Shown: positions 1-8,711 of the stretch, piece after piece
How positions within the stretch are numbered: position 1 is the first letter of the stretch
How the letters are laid out: each line of letters opens with the position of its first letter
DNA from: Dyadobacter chenhuakuii
GTDB lineage: Bacteria; Bacteroidota; Bacteroidia; Cytophagales; Spirosomataceae
Assembly (NCBI RefSeq): GCF_023821985.2
Contig: NZ_CP098805.1
Coordinates: 4,278,001-4,342,000, forward strand
Direction: 5' to 3'
Length of the DNA: 64,000 nt
The notes under the pieces: generated by a model
Database searches by the model: none
What the model was told of the DNA's origin: nothing
What the model saw: only the letters and a program-made list of their open reading frames with translations
Made by a program: the position numbers and the translations under genes

Positions 1-479
1 GTGCCGGCCAGGTAACCGCCCAGAATCCCCAGAAATGCAGAAAAAATAACCAACATAGGGAAAGTCAGCATGGCTGCCACGACCTTGGGCAAAACGAGAT
101 AAGACGATGAATTGATCCCCATCACTTCCAGGGCGTCAATCTGCTCGGTAATGCGCATGGTGCCCAGCTCACTGGCAATGTTGGAACCGACCTTGCCGGC
201 AAGCACAATGCAAGTGATCGTAGGCGCCAGTTCAAGAATTTCCATGTCCCGCACGATGAGCGCAACGGTTGAAATGGGAATGATAGGACTAACGAGGTTA
301 TAGGCCGTTTGAATGCAGGAAACGGCGCCAATGAATGTGGAAACAATGGCAACAATGAATATAGAGCTCACTCCTATCCCCACACATTCCTCCATGAGCC
401 GCCGCCAGTACACCGATAGTTTTTCACCCTTTCCGAATAGTGTTCCTAAAAAAATGAAGTATTTCCCGATTACAGACAT
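1..479 (-). CDS. MlaE/YrbE-family ABC transporter permease (partial)
   Basis: The minus strand reads open from an ATG at 477-479 to the window edge, so the C-terminus is missing (about 159 residues visible). The visible part has hydrophobic segments and the MlaE/DUF140 signature: a conserved stretch around LAGKVGSNIASELGTM followed by EQIDALEVMGIN. MlaE permeases work with an MlaF-type ATPase and an MlaD substrate-binding protein to move phospholipid between the outer and inner membranes; that role comes from the family. The partner genes would be expected just beyond the left edge. The gene is divergent from the SDR at 542 with about 60 bp between them. Family assignment is firm; the direction of transport is not something the sequence shows. 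Confidence 0.9.
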   Translation of the reverse strand, partial: MSVIGKYFIFLGTLFGKGEKLSVYWRRLMEECVGIGVSSIFIVAIVSTFIGAVSCIQTAYNLVSPIIPISTVALIVRDMEILELAPTITCIVLAGKVGSNIASELGTMRITEQIDALEVMGINSSSYLVLPKVVAAMLTFPMLVIFSAFLGILGGYLAG

Positions 480-541
480 AATATCTTAATTGTATTCAAT
501 ATTTTCGGGAAAATTAGGCAAAAAAAGAAGCAATCAGAAAA

Positions 542-1252
542 ATGAATCCAATAGCGGTTATCACCGGAGGGACGAAAGGGATCGGAAAAGCGTGCGTTGA
601 GCGGTTTTTGGAAGAGGGGTTTGATGTAATTACCTGTGCAAGAAACGCTAGCGACCTCCAAGCGCTGGAAAAGGAAATGAGCGACCGGTTCGGCAGCGCA
701 AAATTATATTGCCAAACTTCGGACCTCTCCGTAAAAGATGACCTTCTTGCATTTATAGATTTTATTGTTTCAAAAACCAGATTTGTATCGGTCCTGATCA
801 ACAACACAGGCACATTTATTCCAGGCCAGATCCACAACGAAACGGAGGGGACATTGGAAAAAACAATGGAGACAAATCTTTACAGCGCCTATCACCTTAC
901 CCGCGGAATCCTTCCGGGAATGATTGAAAATCAGAAAGGACATATTTTCACCATGTGCTCCACAGCCAGCATTATGGCCTATCCCAATGGCGGCTCCTAT
1001 TGTATTTCAAAATTTGCGCTTTACGGAATGACCAAAGTATTGCGGGAAGAGATGAAGCCGCATCAGGTAAAAGTAACCGCCGTTTTGCCGGGAGCGACTT
1101 ATACAGACAGCTGGAAAGGCTCAGGCCTGCCCGAAGAGCGGTTTATGGAGTCCAAAGACATTGCGGATACGATTTGGGCGGCGTATACATTGTCGCCGAG
1201 AGCGGTTATGGAAGAGATATTGATCAGGCCGCAGCTGGGAGATTTAGATTGA
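542..1252 (+). CDS. SDR family NAD(P)-dependent oxidoreductase
   Basis: This 236-residue protein is a classical short-chain dehydrogenase. The nucleotide-binding motif TGGTKGIG lies at residues 8-15, the NNTG motif sits near residue 87 (NNAG in most members), and the YCISK catalytic Tyr-x-x-x-Lys lies near residue 155 after a serine-rich strand. Length is typical of a single-domain SDR. The substrate cannot be read from the sequence; similarity in style is to 3-oxoacyl-ACP reductase/sepiapterin-reductase-like enzymes. It starts 62 bp from the divergent MlaE-type permease. A small stem-loop with a T-rich tail follows the stop codon, so it is probably monocistronic. Confidence 0.9.
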   Translation: MNPIAVITGGTKGIGKACVERFLEEGFDVITCARNASDLQALEKEMSDRFGSAKLYCQTSDLSVKDDLLAFIDFIVSKTRFVSVLINNTGTFIPGQIHNETEGTLEKTMETNLYSAYHLTRGILPGMIENQKGHIFTMCSTASIMAYPNGGSYCISKFALYGMTKVLREEMKPHQVKVTAVLPGATYTDSWKGSGLPEERFMESKDIADTIWAAYTLSPRAVMEEILIRPQLGDLD

Positions 1253-1267
1253 TTGATGTACAATAGA

Positions 1268-1294
1268 GCAATTTTACTAAATTGCCGCATTTTT
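1268..1294 (+). terminator. Probable intrinsic terminator after SDR gene
   Basis: A 7-bp perfect inverted repeat (gcaattt at 1268-1274, aaattgc at 1279-1285) with a 4-nt loop lies 16 bp past the SDR stop and is followed by a short T run at 1290-1294. The stem is AT-rich and weak, so termination may be partial. Confidence 0.45.
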
Positions 1295-1325
1295 AAAATT
1301 ATTTATTAAACCCATATTTCATTTC

Positions 1326-2234
1326 ATGGAACAATACCTCGGTATAGACGTGGGCGGTACTAACGTAAAAATGGGGATCGTTGACGCTACGGATGGCAGA
1401 ATTTCAAATTTTTACAGTCACGATACCGCCAGCTGGCGCAGTTCAGGGCATTTTATCGAACGTTTAGGTGATGCAATAGCGCTCCAGCTTGTTGAATATC
1501 CCGAGGTTAAAAGAGTAGGAATCGGCGTTCCGGGGCTCACAACCCGTGACAGAACTACATTAATTGAGATCACAGCCATTCCTGAGATCGATGGAATCGC
1601 CATTGTTCCCGATTTGAAAGCCCGCTTTCCTGAACACGATTTTTATCTTGAAAATGACGCTAATGCTGCTGCATTGGGCGAATATTACTTTGGTGAAGAC
1701 AAGCTTCCCGAAGACTATATTTTTGTAACATTAGGCACAGGCATCGGCGGTGCGGCCATTATTGACAAGAAAGTTTTCAAAGGCGGCGGCGGAAATGCCA
1801 TGGAGCCAGGCCACGTGCCTTCTAAAAACGGCAAGGTGCTGGAAAGGAACATTGGTAAAAAAGAGCTTCTGGACCTTGCAATCACCATGCGTGCCAATTA
1901 CACGGGTCAAACACAACTTCCATCCGACGGGACCATTTCCACAACCGGACTTGTTGCTGCTGCTTCCAAAGGCGACGAGCTTGCCAAGCAAGTGTTCCAG
2001 GAAATGGGTTATCTGCTGGGCGAAGGGCTGGTTTCTATGGTCCGCATTCTGGACATTACGACCATTCTGATCGGCGGTGGGATTTCTGCTTCGTTTGAAT
2101 ACATTCTGCCTGCCATTAACGAGCGTTTTGAATACTGGTTAACGCCTTATTACCTGAAAACGATTATCATAAAGAGAGCCACCTTGGCGAACGACGCAGG
2201 TCTGCTCGGCGCGGCTTCTTTGTGTTTTGATTAA
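1326..2234 (+). CDS. ROK family sugar kinase (zinc-less variant)
   Basis: This 302-residue protein has the ROK/ASKHA fold signatures: an N-terminal phosphate-binding loop GIDVGGTNVKMG (residues 5-16), the catalytic region ENDANAAALGE (about 112-122), the second phosphate loop TLGTGIGG (about 136-143) and the adenosine-binding IGGGIS (about 249-254). It has no N-terminal helix-turn-helix, so it is a kinase and not a ROK repressor. The ExGH motif is present (EPGH near 162), but the CxCGxxGC zinc cluster that normally follows is absent. That resembles zinc-independent ROK enzymes such as polyphosphate glucokinases, but the substrate (glucose, N-acetylmannosamine or another hexose) is not determinable here. 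A strong terminator separates it from the downstream esterase gene. Confidence 0.85.
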   Translation: MEQYLGIDVGGTNVKMGIVDATDGRISNFYSHDTASWRSSGHFIERLGDAIALQLVEYPEVKRVGIGVPGLTTRDRTTLIEITAIPEIDGIAIVPDLKARFPEHDFYLENDANAAALGEYYFGEDKLPEDYIFVTLGTGIGGAAIIDKKVFKGGGGNAMEPGHVPSKNGKVLERNIGKKELLDLAITMRANYTGQTQLPSDGTISTTGLVAAASKGDELAKQVFQEMGYLLGEGLVSMVRILDITTILIGGGISASFEYILPAINERFEYWLTPYYLKTIIIKRATLANDAGLLGAASLCFD

Positions 2235-2271
2235 TCTTTATATTTTTTGATTAAATAGAATCATACGCTTC

Positions 2272-2316
2272 TCGCTGAACAGTCCTTACTAGTCAATGAT
2301 TGTTCAGCGATTTTTT
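2272..2316 (+). terminator. Intrinsic terminator after ROK kinase
   Basis: A 10-bp perfect stem (tcgctgaaca at 2272-2281 with tgttcagcga at 2301-2310) is followed directly by six T residues (2311-2316). This is a textbook rho-independent terminator, 38 bp after the kinase stop. Confidence 0.85.
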
Positions 2317-2363
2317 GTATTTTAGGGTATGGTTCGGGCCGCTGGTAAACGCAAACTTATTGC

Positions 2364-4358
2364 ATGAAAAAATTTATACTTCTGGTTTTCATATCATTTG
2401 TAGGAGCCTTTATTTCTAATGTTCATGCACAGCAATCCGGCATTGCCATCCTGGACAAATCTCCGGCGAATATGCAGCTGTTTGCAAGGGACAGCACCGG
2501 AATGGCTAATGTGGAATTTTTAGGAAGGGTCCAGACGGCCGGATACGCTTACATTTCCGTGGTACAAACCAGGAATAAAGCGCCAAATGCTTACCAGCGA
2601 AAAAACCTCGAATACAACGGCTCACAAGCTCCTTTCAACTTCACATTCAGGATCAAGGCGGAACTTGCTGAATATGGATATGAAGTTTACGCCTGCAAAT
2701 CCAAGTCCGATTCCACACTTATTTCGAAAAGCGATAATGTTGTGGCTGGTGATTTCTATCTCATTTACGGACAGTCGAATGCGGTTGCCTGGGAAGTTGA
2801 CTACGCTTACCGGAACGAATATGCCCGGACATACGGATCATCAGGAGGCGCGGCCGAATGGGGACTTGCTAATGCCATAGGTCAGCGCGTGGGCATATTT
2901 GGAATTGAATTCCAAAGAGTCATAGCAGAAAGATATCAGGTTCCGACCTGCATTCTCAATGGTGCCGCCGCCGGGGCTTCCCTGATTGACCTGACAGACC
3001 GGTCCAGTTTTTACGGCTTTTTGCTCAATGCTGCCAAAACAACAGGGTTGCTGCCCTCATTGAGAGCGATATTTTTCTGGCAGGGTGAAACAGAATCTTC
3101 TTCCAATGATCCTTTAACCTGGGCGCCACGTTTCGATAAACTCGTGCAAATGTGGAAGGAAGATTATCCAATGGTTAAAAAGATCTACGTTTTCCAGCTT
3201 CCCCTTTTTGGTGGTGGTGCTTATGACGACCGGATTGGCGTTGTACGCGAGCAGCAAAGAACATTGGACCGGAAATATCCGATTATCCAACCCTATGCAG
3301 CATTGGGTGCCACAGGATGGAACGGGTTCCATTATGGGTTGGAGGGTTATCTGCAACTGGGCAGGGACCTGGCGGATCTGGCGGGTTATAACCACTATGG
3401 CGAAAAAGAAAAAATCTCTTCTCCCAGCTTGCAAAAAGCATTCTATTCTACGCCCGAAAAGGATGAAATAACAATGGTTTTCGAGGATTATCAGCAAATG
3501 GTTTATCCCAAAGACACCGTAGCTGTTAACATTGAAGGAAGCCTGGAACCAACTTCGGTCTTTTCAGTAAAAGACTTTTTCTACCTGAATGCAGAATGGA
3601 AAAAACTTGCTTCGGGCCGGGCTGAGGCTAATAAGATCATTGTCAAGCTGAAAGAGGTTGGTAATGATTCCACGATCAAATATTTGCCTTCAAAATACCA
3701 TTATTCGGGGCTTTTGAGTGCTGCCTGGGTCTATATAGGGCCGTTTTTAAAGAATACGAAAGGATTGCGCGCCTTTGCTTTTCATCACAACAAGATTTTC
3801 CCGTATACAAACCTGGGCACCATAGCCCTTGCCGCTGCCGAAAAGGACAAACAAGTGGTGCTGAGCTGGAACAAATTACCAAATGTTACCGGCTACCTGC
3901 TGGAACGATTGGAAGCCAAGGACACGCTGGCCTCCCACGAAACGATGCGCTTCCCCGCAAGTCAACTCGAATATACCGACCCGTCCGCAAAAAAAGGCGT
4001 TACCTATATATACCGGATCAGAGGTTACACCGACCAGTCGGAATCGAAACTCGCCTCCACGACAATCACCAAGCAGGGAGAGGACATTGACGTTGTACTG
4101 GGCGAGGAGCCGGTTCAGGAACTAAGCATTAATGTGTATCCGAACCCTGTTACGGACGTAATCAACATTGCCTCAACTACTTCTGCTATCAGTCTGGTGG
4201 AATTGTATACCGTGAATGGCAAGAAGGTGAAAAATGTTTCCTACGAGAACAAGGATTGGGCAACGATCCCGGTGAATGATCTCAGCAGCGGGCAGTACAT
4301 TCTCCGGGTTCATTATGGTGATAAAATCAGCACCCGTAAAATGGTCCTTGTGCGGTAA
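2364..4358 (+). CDS. Secreted sialate O-acetylesterase-like SGNH hydrolase with T9SS sorting domain
   Basis: This 664-residue protein starts with a signal peptide (MKKFILLVFISFVGAF...) that probably cleaves at HA|QQ after residue 22. The block-I SGNH motif GQSN lies at residues 136-139 and the WQGE motif, typical of carbohydrate esterases of the sialate O-acetylesterase (DUF303) group, near 238; a histidine in NGFHYG near 322 is the likely third catalytic-site residue. A fibronectin-III-like segment covers about 490-575. The last ~77 residues (from about 588, with YPNPV and a terminal RKMVLVR) form a type A T9SS sorting domain, so the enzyme should cross the outer membrane and be surface-anchored or released. 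Probable job: removing acetyl groups from extracellular glycans. It is transcribed alone, downstream of the ROK kinase. Confidence 0.85.
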   Translation: MKKFILLVFISFVGAFISNVHAQQSGIAILDKSPANMQLFARDSTGMANVEFLGRVQTAGYAYISVVQTRNKAPNAYQRKNLEYNGSQAPFNFTFRIKAELAEYGYEVYACKSKSDSTLISKSDNVVAGDFYLIYGQSNAVAWEVDYAYRNEYARTYGSSGGAAEWGLANAIGQRVGIFGIEFQRVIAERYQVPTCILNGAAAGASLIDLTDRSSFYGFLLNAAKTTGLLPSLRAIFFWQGETESSSNDPLTWAPRFDKLVQMWKEDYPMVKKIYVFQLPLFGGGAYDDRIGVVREQQRTLDRKYPIIQPYAALGATGWNGFHYGLEGYLQLGRDLADLAGYNHYGEKEKISSPSLQKAFYSTPEKDEITMVFEDYQQMVYPKDTVAVNIEGSLEPTSVFSVKDFFYLNAEWKKLASGRAEANKIIVKLKEVGNDSTIKYLPSKYHYSGLLSAAWVYIGPFLKNTKGLRAFAFHHNKIFPYTNLGTIALAAAEKDKQVVLSWNKLPNVTGYLLERLEAKDTLASHETMRFPASQLEYTDPSAKKGVTYIYRIRGYTDQSESKLASTTITKQGEDIDVVLGEEPVQELSINVYPNPVTDVINIASTTSAISLVELYTVNGKKVKNVSYENKDWATIPVNDLSSGQYILRVHYGDKISTRKMVLVR

Positions 4359-4391
4359 GCGAAGGTTTGTTTTGAAATGAATTTCTCCTAA

Positions 4392-5408
4392 CTAGATGAA
4401 ATTTACTTCCGGCGATAAGCGGATGCCATATTTGGCTTCCACAGAATCCTGAATGGTGCCTGCCAGCGCACGAATTTCGTTGCCATTGCCCCCGCCGTAA
4501 TTCACGAGCACCAATGCTTGTTTCTGGTGCACGCCAATCGCACCCTGGCGATATCCTTTCCAACCAGCTTGTTCAATGAGCCAGCCGGCAGGCACTTTGA
4601 CCATTGTTTGACTTACAACATAACCCGGCATTTCGGGGAAGATGTTTTTGAGCGAATTGTATTGTTCCGATGGGATTTCCGGATTTTTGAAGAAGCTGCC
4701 GGCGTTCCCGATTTGAGCAGGATCCGGCAGTTTACTGCGTCGTATGGCAATCACAGCCTGGCTGACGTCCTGGATCGTGGGGCTTGTCACATTCATTTCC
4801 AGCAATGTTTTCTGAACATCACCGTAACCAATGTTCAACACAGGTTTTTTATCCAAAACAAATGTCACCCCGGTTACCACATATTGATTTTTGAGCGCTT
4901 TTTTGAAAACACTTTCCCGGTAACCAAACTCACATTCTTCCTTTGAAAAAATCCTTTTTATACCGCTTTCAATGGAAACCGCCTCCACAGACTCAACCAC
5001 ATCCTTGATTTCCACCCCGTAAGCACCGATATTTTGCATAGGCGCCGCTCCTACTGTGCCGGGAATAAGTGACAGATTTTCCACGCCTCCGAAGTTGTGC
5101 GAGACACAATGCATTACGAACTCATGCCAACCTTCCCCCGCGCCTGCTTTCAGCCACATATGGTCCTCATCTTCCTTTATTTTCTCAATTCCCTTAATGA
5201 CAGGATGAATTACCAATGCATTGACATTCTGCGTGAAAAGCACGTTGCTTCCGCCGCCGAGAATAAATTTAGGCTTTTGCTGCCATACGGGATCGAGCAA
5301 TATTTCAGTTAGTTCTTCAACCGAACTTACTTCGGCGAAAAAGGAAGCCGTGGATTCGAGGCCGAAAGTATTGAAATTGCGAAGCGAAAAGTTTGATTGG
5401 ATTTGCAT
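4392..5408 (-). CDS. murB: UDP-N-acetylmuramate dehydrogenase (MurB, type I)
   Basis: MurB reduces UDP-N-acetylenolpyruvoylglucosamine to UDP-N-acetylmuramate with NADPH and FAD in cytosolic peptidoglycan precursor synthesis. The 338-residue protein shows an N-terminal NFNTFG segment, the FAD-binding GGGSNVLF (about 51-58), GTVGAAPMQNIGAYG (about 117-131), the type I tyrosine-loop element FGYRESVFK, the active-site serine in GNAGSFFKNP, and a C-terminal LSPEVNFI that carries the catalytic glutamate. The E. coli-type length indicates type I. It converges with the T9SS esterase with only 33 bp between stops and is divergent from the SPOR lipoprotein gene. Confidence 0.97.
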   Translation of the reverse strand: MQIQSNFSLRNFNTFGLESTASFFAEVSSVEELTEILLDPVWQQKPKFILGGGSNVLFTQNVNALVIHPVIKGIEKIKEDEDHMWLKAGAGEGWHEFVMHCVSHNFGGVENLSLIPGTVGAAPMQNIGAYGVEIKDVVESVEAVSIESGIKRIFSKEECEFGYRESVFKKALKNQYVVTGVTFVLDKKPVLNIGYGDVQKTLLEMNVTSPTIQDVSQAVIAIRRSKLPDPAQIGNAGSFFKNPEIPSEQYNSLKNIFPEMPGYVVSQTMVKVPAGWLIEQAGWKGYRQGAIGVHQKQALVLVNYGGGNGNEIRALAGTIQDSVEAKYGIRLSPEVNFI

Positions 5409-5486
5409 TGAACTAATAAATAAGTCCGGGTAAAGTTAGCTATTAGATTCAAAATAGCATGTTATGGTGATTCATCCATTTTTGAT

Positions 5487-5494
5487 TAAGTTTG
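5487..5494 (+). promoter_or_regulatory. Bacteroidota-type -7 element for SPOR lipoprotein gene
   Basis: TAAGTTTG matches the Bacteroidota TAnnTTTG -7 consensus exactly and would place the transcript start near 5500, about 20 nt before the ATG at 5521. No clear TTG -33 partner is visible. The position argues against the upstream in-frame ATG at 5464. Confidence 0.4.
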
Positions 5495-5520
5495 CAGGCT
5501 CAGTAATAACGGCTAAGGAT

Positions 5521-6090
5521 ATGATGCTGAAAAAGAATTTTTTATGGGCGATTCAGCTCTTCATTATCATCCTTTCGGGTTGCAGCAAAAAGACTGTTGT
5601 CAGCTCTTCCAGCTCGGAATACAGGGAAGATCTGTCGTCGGTAAGGCCTCGTTTCGAGTATGTTGAACCGTCAGTTACTCCAAAAGCAGCACCGGTAACC
5701 ACACCCAAAGCCAGTACGGCGCCAAAGCCGGATGTGGACAAGCCATTGTATGTCAACAAGCGATTGGAAACGGTGCTGGACACGCTGGCAAAACACAACA
5801 AGTCCATCCGTTATGTAAACGGCTTTCGGATCCAGATGTATGTGGGTAATGTTAGACAAGAGGCGGACGATGCCAAAAGTTATGTATATCAGGCTTTTCC
5901 GGACCTTATCCCCTATGTTTCTTACACACAACCGACATATCGCGTGAAAGTGGGCGATTTCATGTATCGTACAGACGCAGAGCAGTATCTGGAACTGATC
6001 AGGGAACGATATTCTTCCGCAGTAATCCTGTCCGACCGCGTGGATATCAAACGAAGCCTGATGATTAACCCTACTGCCGAGAGCAACTAG
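5521..6090 (+). CDS. SPOR-domain lipoprotein
   Basis: The reading frame is open from 5464, but I place the start at 5521 (or 5524). From there a lipoprotein signal peptide begins (MMLKKNFLWAIQLFIIILSGC), with lipobox LSGC and Cys at about residue 20-21, and the aagga just upstream could serve as ribosome binding site. The mature protein has a Ser/Pro/Lys-rich linker and then a C-terminal region beginning at FRIQMYVG that resembles a SPOR domain, ending in a hydrophilic tail. SPOR domains bind denuded glycan strands at septa or the cell wall. Likely role: an outer-membrane-linked peptidoglycan-associated protein. It lies 61 bp upstream of gmd on the same strand; co-transcription is possible. 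Confidence 0.75.
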   Translation: MMLKKNFLWAIQLFIIILSGCSKKTVVSSSSSEYREDLSSVRPRFEYVEPSVTPKAAPVTTPKASTAPKPDVDKPLYVNKRLETVLDTLAKHNKSIRYVNGFRIQMYVGNVRQEADDAKSYVYQAFPDLIPYVSYTQPTYRVKVGDFMYRTDAEQYLELIRERYSSAVILSDRVDIKRSLMINPTAESN

Positions 6091-6151
6091 GATCAATATT
6101 TTCAATTTTTAGCAGGATATTATTTTATCCACTTATACATACCCATAGATA

Positions 6152-7264
6152 ATGAAAATAGCCTTAATTACCGGTATTACCGGGCAGGATGGTGCTTATT
6201 TAGCTGAGCTTCTTTTGAGCAAGGGATATGAAGTGCACGGGATCAAGCGTCGCAGCTCACTATTCAATACGCAGCGGATCGACCATATTTACGAAGATCC
6301 GCACGAGAAAAATATAAGGTTCAAACTGCATTACGGCGACCTGAGCGACTCCACCAACATTATCCGGATTATCCAGGAAGTACAGCCTGACGAAATCTAT
6401 AACCTGGGCGCAATGTCACATGTGCAGGTGAGCTTCGAAGAGCCCGAGTACACTGCCAATGTAGACGGAATCGGCACATTGCGCATCCTGGAAGCGGTTC
6501 GTCTTTTGGGTTTGACTAAAAAAACAAAAATTTATCAGGCCTCTACATCGGAACTTTACGGTTTGGTGCAGCAGGTTCCTCAGTCTGAGACGACGCCATT
6601 TTATCCGCGCTCGCCTTACGCGGTTGCAAAGCTTTATGGTTATTGGATCACGGTCAACTACCGCGAAGCTTACGACATGTTTGCGGTGAACGGGATTCTT
6701 TTCAACCATGAATCACCATTAAGGGGCGAAACTTTCGTAACCCGCAAGATCACCCGCGCAGTGGCACGCATTGCTTTGGGATTGCAGGATAAAGTTTACC
6801 TGGGTAACCTGGACGCGCAGCGCGACTGGGGCCATGCGAAAGATTTCGTGGAAGCAATGTGGCTGATCCTCCAGCAGGAAGTTGCAGAGGATTTCGTGAT
6901 CGCAACAGGAATCACAACGCGCATTCGTGATTTCGTGAGAATGGCCTTTGCAGAAGTTGGCATTGAGCTTGAATTCAGCGGGGAAGGCGCCGCCGAGATC
7001 GCTAAGGTGACAAAATGCAACAACCCTGACTTCCAGATTGAGATCGGAAAAGAAGTTGTAGCCGTTGATCCAAGATATTTCCGCCCGACGGAAGTTGAGC
7101 TTTTGATCGGTGATCCTACCAAATCAATGACAAAACTGGGCTGGAAACCAAAATATGATTTGAAAGCATTGGTCAATGATATGGTAACAGCCGACCTTCT
7201 GCTCTTCAAGAAAGACAGGCTCCTGGAAAGCAGCGGACACCGCGTTCCTAATTATTACGAATAA
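6152..7264 (+). CDS. gmd: GDP-mannose 4,6-dehydratase
   Basis: Gmd converts GDP-D-mannose to GDP-4-dehydro-6-deoxy-D-mannose, the precursor of GDP-L-fucose, GDP-rhamnose and related sugars for surface glycans. The 370-residue protein has the extended-SDR NADP site GITGQDG (residues 8-14), the strongly conserved KRRSS segment near 32-36, the NLGAMSHV motif (about 85-92), the STSELYG loop carrying the catalytic Thr/Glu, and the catalytic YAVAK (about 157-161). The partner GDP-fucose synthase is not adjacent. A long bidirectional terminator lies 26 bp downstream. Confidence 0.97.
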   Translation: MKIALITGITGQDGAYLAELLLSKGYEVHGIKRRSSLFNTQRIDHIYEDPHEKNIRFKLHYGDLSDSTNIIRIIQEVQPDEIYNLGAMSHVQVSFEEPEYTANVDGIGTLRILEAVRLLGLTKKTKIYQASTSELYGLVQQVPQSETTPFYPRSPYAVAKLYGYWITVNYREAYDMFAVNGILFNHESPLRGETFVTRKITRAVARIALGLQDKVYLGNLDAQRDWGHAKDFVEAMWLILQQEVAEDFVIATGITTRIRDFVRMAFAEVGIELEFSGEGAAEIAKVTKCNNPDFQIEIGKEVVAVDPRYFRPTEVELLIGDPTKSMTKLGWKPKYDLKALVNDMVTADLLLFKKDRLLESSGHRVPNYYE

Positions 7265-7289
7265 AATTAAGCCTTGTTTTTGATAGCAG

Positions 7290-7343
7290 TGCTATAAGAT
7301 AAAACCCCCGAAGGACATCCTCCGGGGGTTTTATCTTATAGCA
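7290..7343. terminator. Bidirectional terminator between gmd and thioredoxin gene
   Basis: A perfect 20-bp inverted repeat (arms 7291-7310 and 7323-7342, extendable by one T-A pair) with a 12-nt loop sits between two convergent genes. The core cccccg/cgggggg-like GC block is flanked by A-rich and T-rich arms, so T-tracts are produced on both strands. The stop of the thioredoxin gene is only 13 bp away. Confidence 0.9.
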
Positions 7344-7355
7344 TAATGTTCAGGA

Positions 7356-7841
7356 TCAGATCGCCTTAGGAGACTTTTTCTGAACAGATTTTCCAAGATC
7401 AATTAGTTTCTCAGGAGTTTGATACCCGATCACCTGCTTAATGACTTTTCCTTTTGCATCAATAAAAAACAATGTAGGATAAGCTTCTAACGGATATTTG
7501 CTGGCCAGTTTCAAGCCTTCACCGCTTTCCATATCATATTTTACATTGATAAAATCTTTATTAAAAACAGCTGCAACATCGTCGCGTGTGAAGACATTCT
7601 TTTGCATCATTTTGCACGGGCCGCACCAGGTGGTGTAAGCGTCGAAGAATATGATTTTGTTCTCAGCTTTGGCTTTTTTCAGGATTTCAGCCCATTTGGC
7701 TTCTGTAAACTGGATCCCTTTTTCCTCCGCCTTTACTTCCTTGCTATTCTTATCCGCTTTATTTGCTTCTGCCGCAATAGTAACTGCAAATGTCATAGTC
7801 ACGATGGCAACGAGAAGAGACAATTTTTTAAGACCTTTCAT
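7356..7841 (-). CDS. Secreted thioredoxin-fold protein
   Basis: The 161-residue protein has an N-terminal signal peptide (MKGLKKLSLLVAIVTMTFAV..., probable cleavage near TIAA|EA) and a charged lysine-rich linker. A thioredoxin domain follows with the redox-active WCGPC motif at residues 72-76 and the cis-proline region EAYPTLFF about 45 residues later. It is therefore a periplasmic thiol-disulfide protein, probably a reductase like the DUF255/thioredoxin_7 group, but whether it reduces or oxidises cannot be read from the motif alone. It is the one clear signal-peptidase-I substrate in the window without Gln at the predicted +1 position. Confidence 0.88.
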   Translation of the reverse strand: MKGLKKLSLLVAIVTMTFAVTIAAEANKADKNSKEVKAEEKGIQFTEAKWAEILKKAKAENKIIFFDAYTTWCGPCKMMQKNVFTRDDVAAVFNKDFINVKYDMESGEGLKLASKYPLEAYPTLFFIDAKGKVIKQVIGYQTPEKLIDLGKSVQKKSPKAI

Positions 7842-7937
7842 CTTTTGATTTAGTTATGGTTTCAATTCCTCTTAAACGAAAATACCCTATTGTTTTATTT
7901 TATCCAATTATCCTCCTGCGAACATGCCACCAGGACA

Positions 7938-7971
7938 TTTGAGGTTGGTAAAAAAAGAAAAAGTAACTTCG
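7938..7971 (+). promoter_or_regulatory. Probable promoter of engB
   Basis: TTTG at 7938-7941 is followed after 22 bp by TAACTTCG at 7964-7971. These match the Bacteroidota -33 TTTG and -7 TAnnTTtG elements with one mismatch and slightly long spacing. The transcript start would fall near 7978, 18 nt before the EngB ATG. Confidence 0.4.
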
Positions 7972-7995
7972 CATTAATATTAACGTCAAAAAAGC

Positions 7996-8604
7996 ATGAA
8001 AGTTCAGGAAGCAAGATACGTAATGAGCAATTCGGATTATGAGAAATGTCCTGATCCCGTTTTGCCCGAATATGCTTTCATAGGGCGCTCAAATGTTGGA
8101 AAATCTTCGCTTATTAATATGCTGACCGGAAAGAAATCGCTTGCGAAAACTTCTCAGCAACCAGGTAAGACGCAGCTTATTAACCATTATTTTATCAACG
8201 AATCCTGGTATCTGGTGGATTTGCCGGGTTATGGTTATGCCAAAGTGAGCAAAGTTGAGCGTGAGAAATGGGAGAAAATGATCGGAGATTACCTGCACAA
8301 CCGCGAGAATCTGATCTGCACATTCGTCCTGATCGATATCCGGCATAGCGCGCTGGCGGTGGACCTTGAATTTATGGCGGGGCTGGGCGAAGCCGGAATT
8401 CCGTTCCACATTATTTTTACAAAAGCCGACAAACTGAAACCCAACCAGGCGATAAATCAAATGGAGGCTTACAGGCAGAAACTGGCGGAAGTATGGGAGG
8501 AAGTGCCGCCTATGTTCATTACATCGGCAGAAAAAAACGAAGGCCGCGACCCGATTCTGGAGGCAATAGAAACTTATAATCAGTCGTTTGAAAGGACAAA
8601 GTAA
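7996..8604 (+). CDS. engB: Ribosome biogenesis GTP-binding protein EngB/YsxC
   Basis: EngB is an essential GTPase for assembly of the large ribosomal subunit. The 202-residue protein has the P-loop GRSNVGKS (residues 30-37), the switch region QPGKTQ (about 55-60), the G3 motif DLPGYGYAK (about 75-83) and the G4 motif TKAD (about 142-145), all in family-typical positions and length. It is followed 107 bp later by the DUF5606 gene on the same strand. Confidence 0.96.
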   Translation: MKVQEARYVMSNSDYEKCPDPVLPEYAFIGRSNVGKSSLINMLTGKKSLAKTSQQPGKTQLINHYFINESWYLVDLPGYGYAKVSKVEREKWEKMIGDYLHNRENLICTFVLIDIRHSALAVDLEFMAGLGEAGIPFHIIFTKADKLKPNQAINQMEAYRQKLAEVWEEVPPMFITSAEKNEGRDPILEAIETYNQSFERTK

Positions 8605-8711
8605 GCCAGAGGTTGTTTCGCGCTCAATCTTTCCGTTATTTTGCGCAAAATTGAGGTGGTCATCGCATTCAACATAATCATTATTAAGATATAACTAATT
8701 AGTAAGAAAGG

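Noticed and set aside
5464..5520. In-frame N-terminal extension of the SPOR lipoprotein from the ATG at 5464
   Set aside because: The added 19 residues precede the signal peptide and would bury it; a consensus -7 element at 5487 lies inside the extension.
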